Shown here: one piece after another, positions 5,092 through 6,172 of the stretch
How positions within the stretch are numbered: position 1 is the stretch's first letter
Layout of the letters: each line of letters starts with the position of its first letter
NCBI GenBank assembly: GCA_022425445.1
Contig: JAKMFM010000228.1
Coordinates: 1 to 6,172 of the forward strand
Direction: 5' to 3'
DNA from: Planktomarina sp.
GTDB taxonomy: Bacteria > Pseudomonadota > Alphaproteobacteria > Rhodobacterales > Rhodobacteraceae
DNA length: 6,172 nucleotides
Notes under the pieces: generated by a model
What the model was told of the DNA's origin: nothing
Databases searched by the model: none
Seen by the model: only the letters and a program-made list of their open reading frames with translations
Made by a program: the position numbers and the translations under genes

Positions 5092-6168
5092 ATGGTTATG
5101 AAAATCCCTGCAACTATCATCACTGGCTTTCTTGGCGCGGGCAAAACAACCCTCATTCGTCATATGTTGCAAAATGCACAGGGTCGCAGGATAGCCCTGA
5201 TCATCAATGAGTTTGGCGATCTGGGTGTCGATGGTGATATCTTGAAAGGCTGTGGGGATGAAACCTGCCGCGCAGAAGATGTGATGGAGCTGTCCAATGG
5301 CTGCATCTGCTGCACGGTCGCCGATGACTTCATCCCCACAATGGAAAAGCTTCTGGCCCGGGAAGACAAACCCGACCACATCGTGATTGAGACCAGCGGG
5401 CTGGCGCTACCGCAACCTCTTGTGCGCGCCTTCAACTGGCCAGGCATCTCGACACAGGTGACGGTCGATGGGGTTGTGACTGTGGTCGATGGCAAGGCCG
5501 TGTCCGAAGGCCGATTCGCCCATTCGGTTGCTGCGGTCGATGCGCAACGCAAGTTAGATGAAAATCTGGACCATGAAACGCCCTTATCAGAGCTTTTCGA
5601 AGATCAAATCGCCTGCGCCGATATGATTGTGGTGAACAAAACTGACCTGCTGGAGGTCGCTGAAGCCGAAGCTTTGGTTGACACTCTGCGCGAGTCCTCG
5701 CGCGGTGGTGTGCAAGTGGTCACAACCGCCATGGGCAAATTGCCAGTTGATGTGCTTTTGGGACAAGGTATTGGCGCTGAGGGTGATCTTGAGGCCCGCC
5801 ACGAACTGCACCACCACCATCATGATCACGACGAAGACCATGGAGACGAACATGATCATGACCATGATCACGACGCCTTTGAAAGCTTTGTCGTCACCCT
5901 CGGCGAGATCGCAGATACAAAGGCCTTTTCAGACCGGGTCAGCGCGATTATAGGCGAACATGATATTTTGCGCCTCAAAGGGTTCGCTGCCGTCTCTGGC
6001 AAACCGATGCGTCTGACCATGCAAGCCGTCGGGCCACGGGTGGAGACCTATTTCGACCAGCCCTTTGGAGATATCGAGCGCGCCACACGCTTGGTTGTGA
6101 TCGGCCAGGCTGGCTTGGATCATGCTGCAATTGAGGCGGCGCTGAAATCCTGCGCTGCGGCGCAATAA
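5092..6168 (+). CDS. cobW: CobW, COG0523-family GTPase for cobalamin biosynthesis
   Basis: CobW is a G3E P-loop GTPase and proposed metallochaperone that supplies cobalt to the aerobic cobaltochelatase (CobNST). The 358-residue sequence is complete: Walker A GFLGAGKTT (12-20), NEFGDLGVD (39-47), the metal-binding CxCC motif GCICC (70-74), the Walker B/switch region IETSGLALP (99-107), and the guanine-specificity motif NKTD (182-185). A histidine/aspartate-rich tract of about 20 residues (239-260, HHHHHDHDEDH then DHDHDHD) separates the GTPase domain from the C-terminal CobW_C domain (about 264-345). Start at 5092 is preferred over the in-frame ATG at 5098 because AAGGA (5079-5083) is 8 bases from the former. 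The length, motifs and cobalt neighbourhood favour CobW proper over zinc-related COG0523 paralogues, though these cannot be excluded by motif alone. The stop is 4 bases before the window end; cobN would be an expected next gene. Confidence 0.93.
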   Translation: MVMKIPATIITGFLGAGKTTLIRHMLQNAQGRRIALIINEFGDLGVDGDILKGCGDETCRAEDVMELSNGCICCTVADDFIPTMEKLLAREDKPDHIVIETSGLALPQPLVRAFNWPGISTQVTVDGVVTVVDGKAVSEGRFAHSVAAVDAQRKLDENLDHETPLSELFEDQIACADMIVVNKTDLLEVAEAEALVDTLRESSRGGVQVVTTAMGKLPVDVLLGQGIGAEGDLEARHELHHHHHDHDEDHGDEHDHDHDHDAFESFVVTLGEIADTKAFSDRVSAIIGEHDILRLKGFAAVSGKPMRLTMQAVGPRVETYFDQPFGDIERATRLVVIGQAGLDHAAIEAALKSCAAAQ

Positions 6169-6172
6169 ACCA

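Noticed and set aside
5098..5100. Alternative ATG for cobW
   Set aside because: It is 14 bases from AAGGA, too far, while the ATG at 5092 is 8 bases away.

Overview
The window is a moderate-GC alphaproteobacterial segment, most likely from a marine Rhodobacterales (Roseobacter-type) bacterium. This rests on the character of the encoded proteins: a MatB-type malonyl-CoA ligase, the Rhodobacterales-like XylA, XylB and sugar ABC ATPase sequences, and the CbtB/CbtA, DUF1636 and CobW set. The assignment is by recognition, not by search.

Layout, left to right. (1) The 3' end of a malonyl-CoA synthetase gene (matB, + strand) enters from the left edge. (2) A xylose catabolic operon lies on the - strand, read right to left: a stub of a sugar ABC transporter ATPase (3263-3463), an intact xylulokinase gene xylB, then the xylose isomerase gene xylA. 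xylA is full length but broken by one in-frame TAG at 1106-1108. matB and xylA meet tail to tail with 7 bases between stops. (3) From about 3576 the + strand carries a cobalamin riboswitch, followed by cbtB (56 residues) and cbtA, the two parts of a B12-regulated cobalt transporter. (4) A DUF1636 cysteine-rich metal-binding protein gene on the - strand meets cbtA tail to tail. It is divergent from cobW, a complete CobW/COG0523 GTPase gene with a histidine-rich tract, which ends at the right edge.

How the genes fit together. The right half is a cobalt/cobalamin module: the riboswitch should lower cbtBA expression when adenosylcobalamin is plentiful, CbtA/CbtB would import cobalt, and CobW is thought to handle cobalt for aerobic corrin cobalt insertion. 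DUF1636 is a recurrent but poorly understood partner. The left half is a xylose pathway (isomerase then kinase to xylulose 5-phosphate) that looks to be decaying: the transporter ATPase survives only as its C-terminal end and xylA has a premature stop, while xylB still reads as intact. The boundary between the two modules, about 3371-3575, has no recognisable gene and is the likely site of a deletion or rearrangement.

I found no wholly new system. The most notable points are the amber codon in an otherwise conserved xylA, the truncated ABC gene abutting the riboswitch leader, and the DUF1636 gene set antisense inside the cobalt cluster. No tRNA, rRNA, CRISPR array or insertion sequence was seen.
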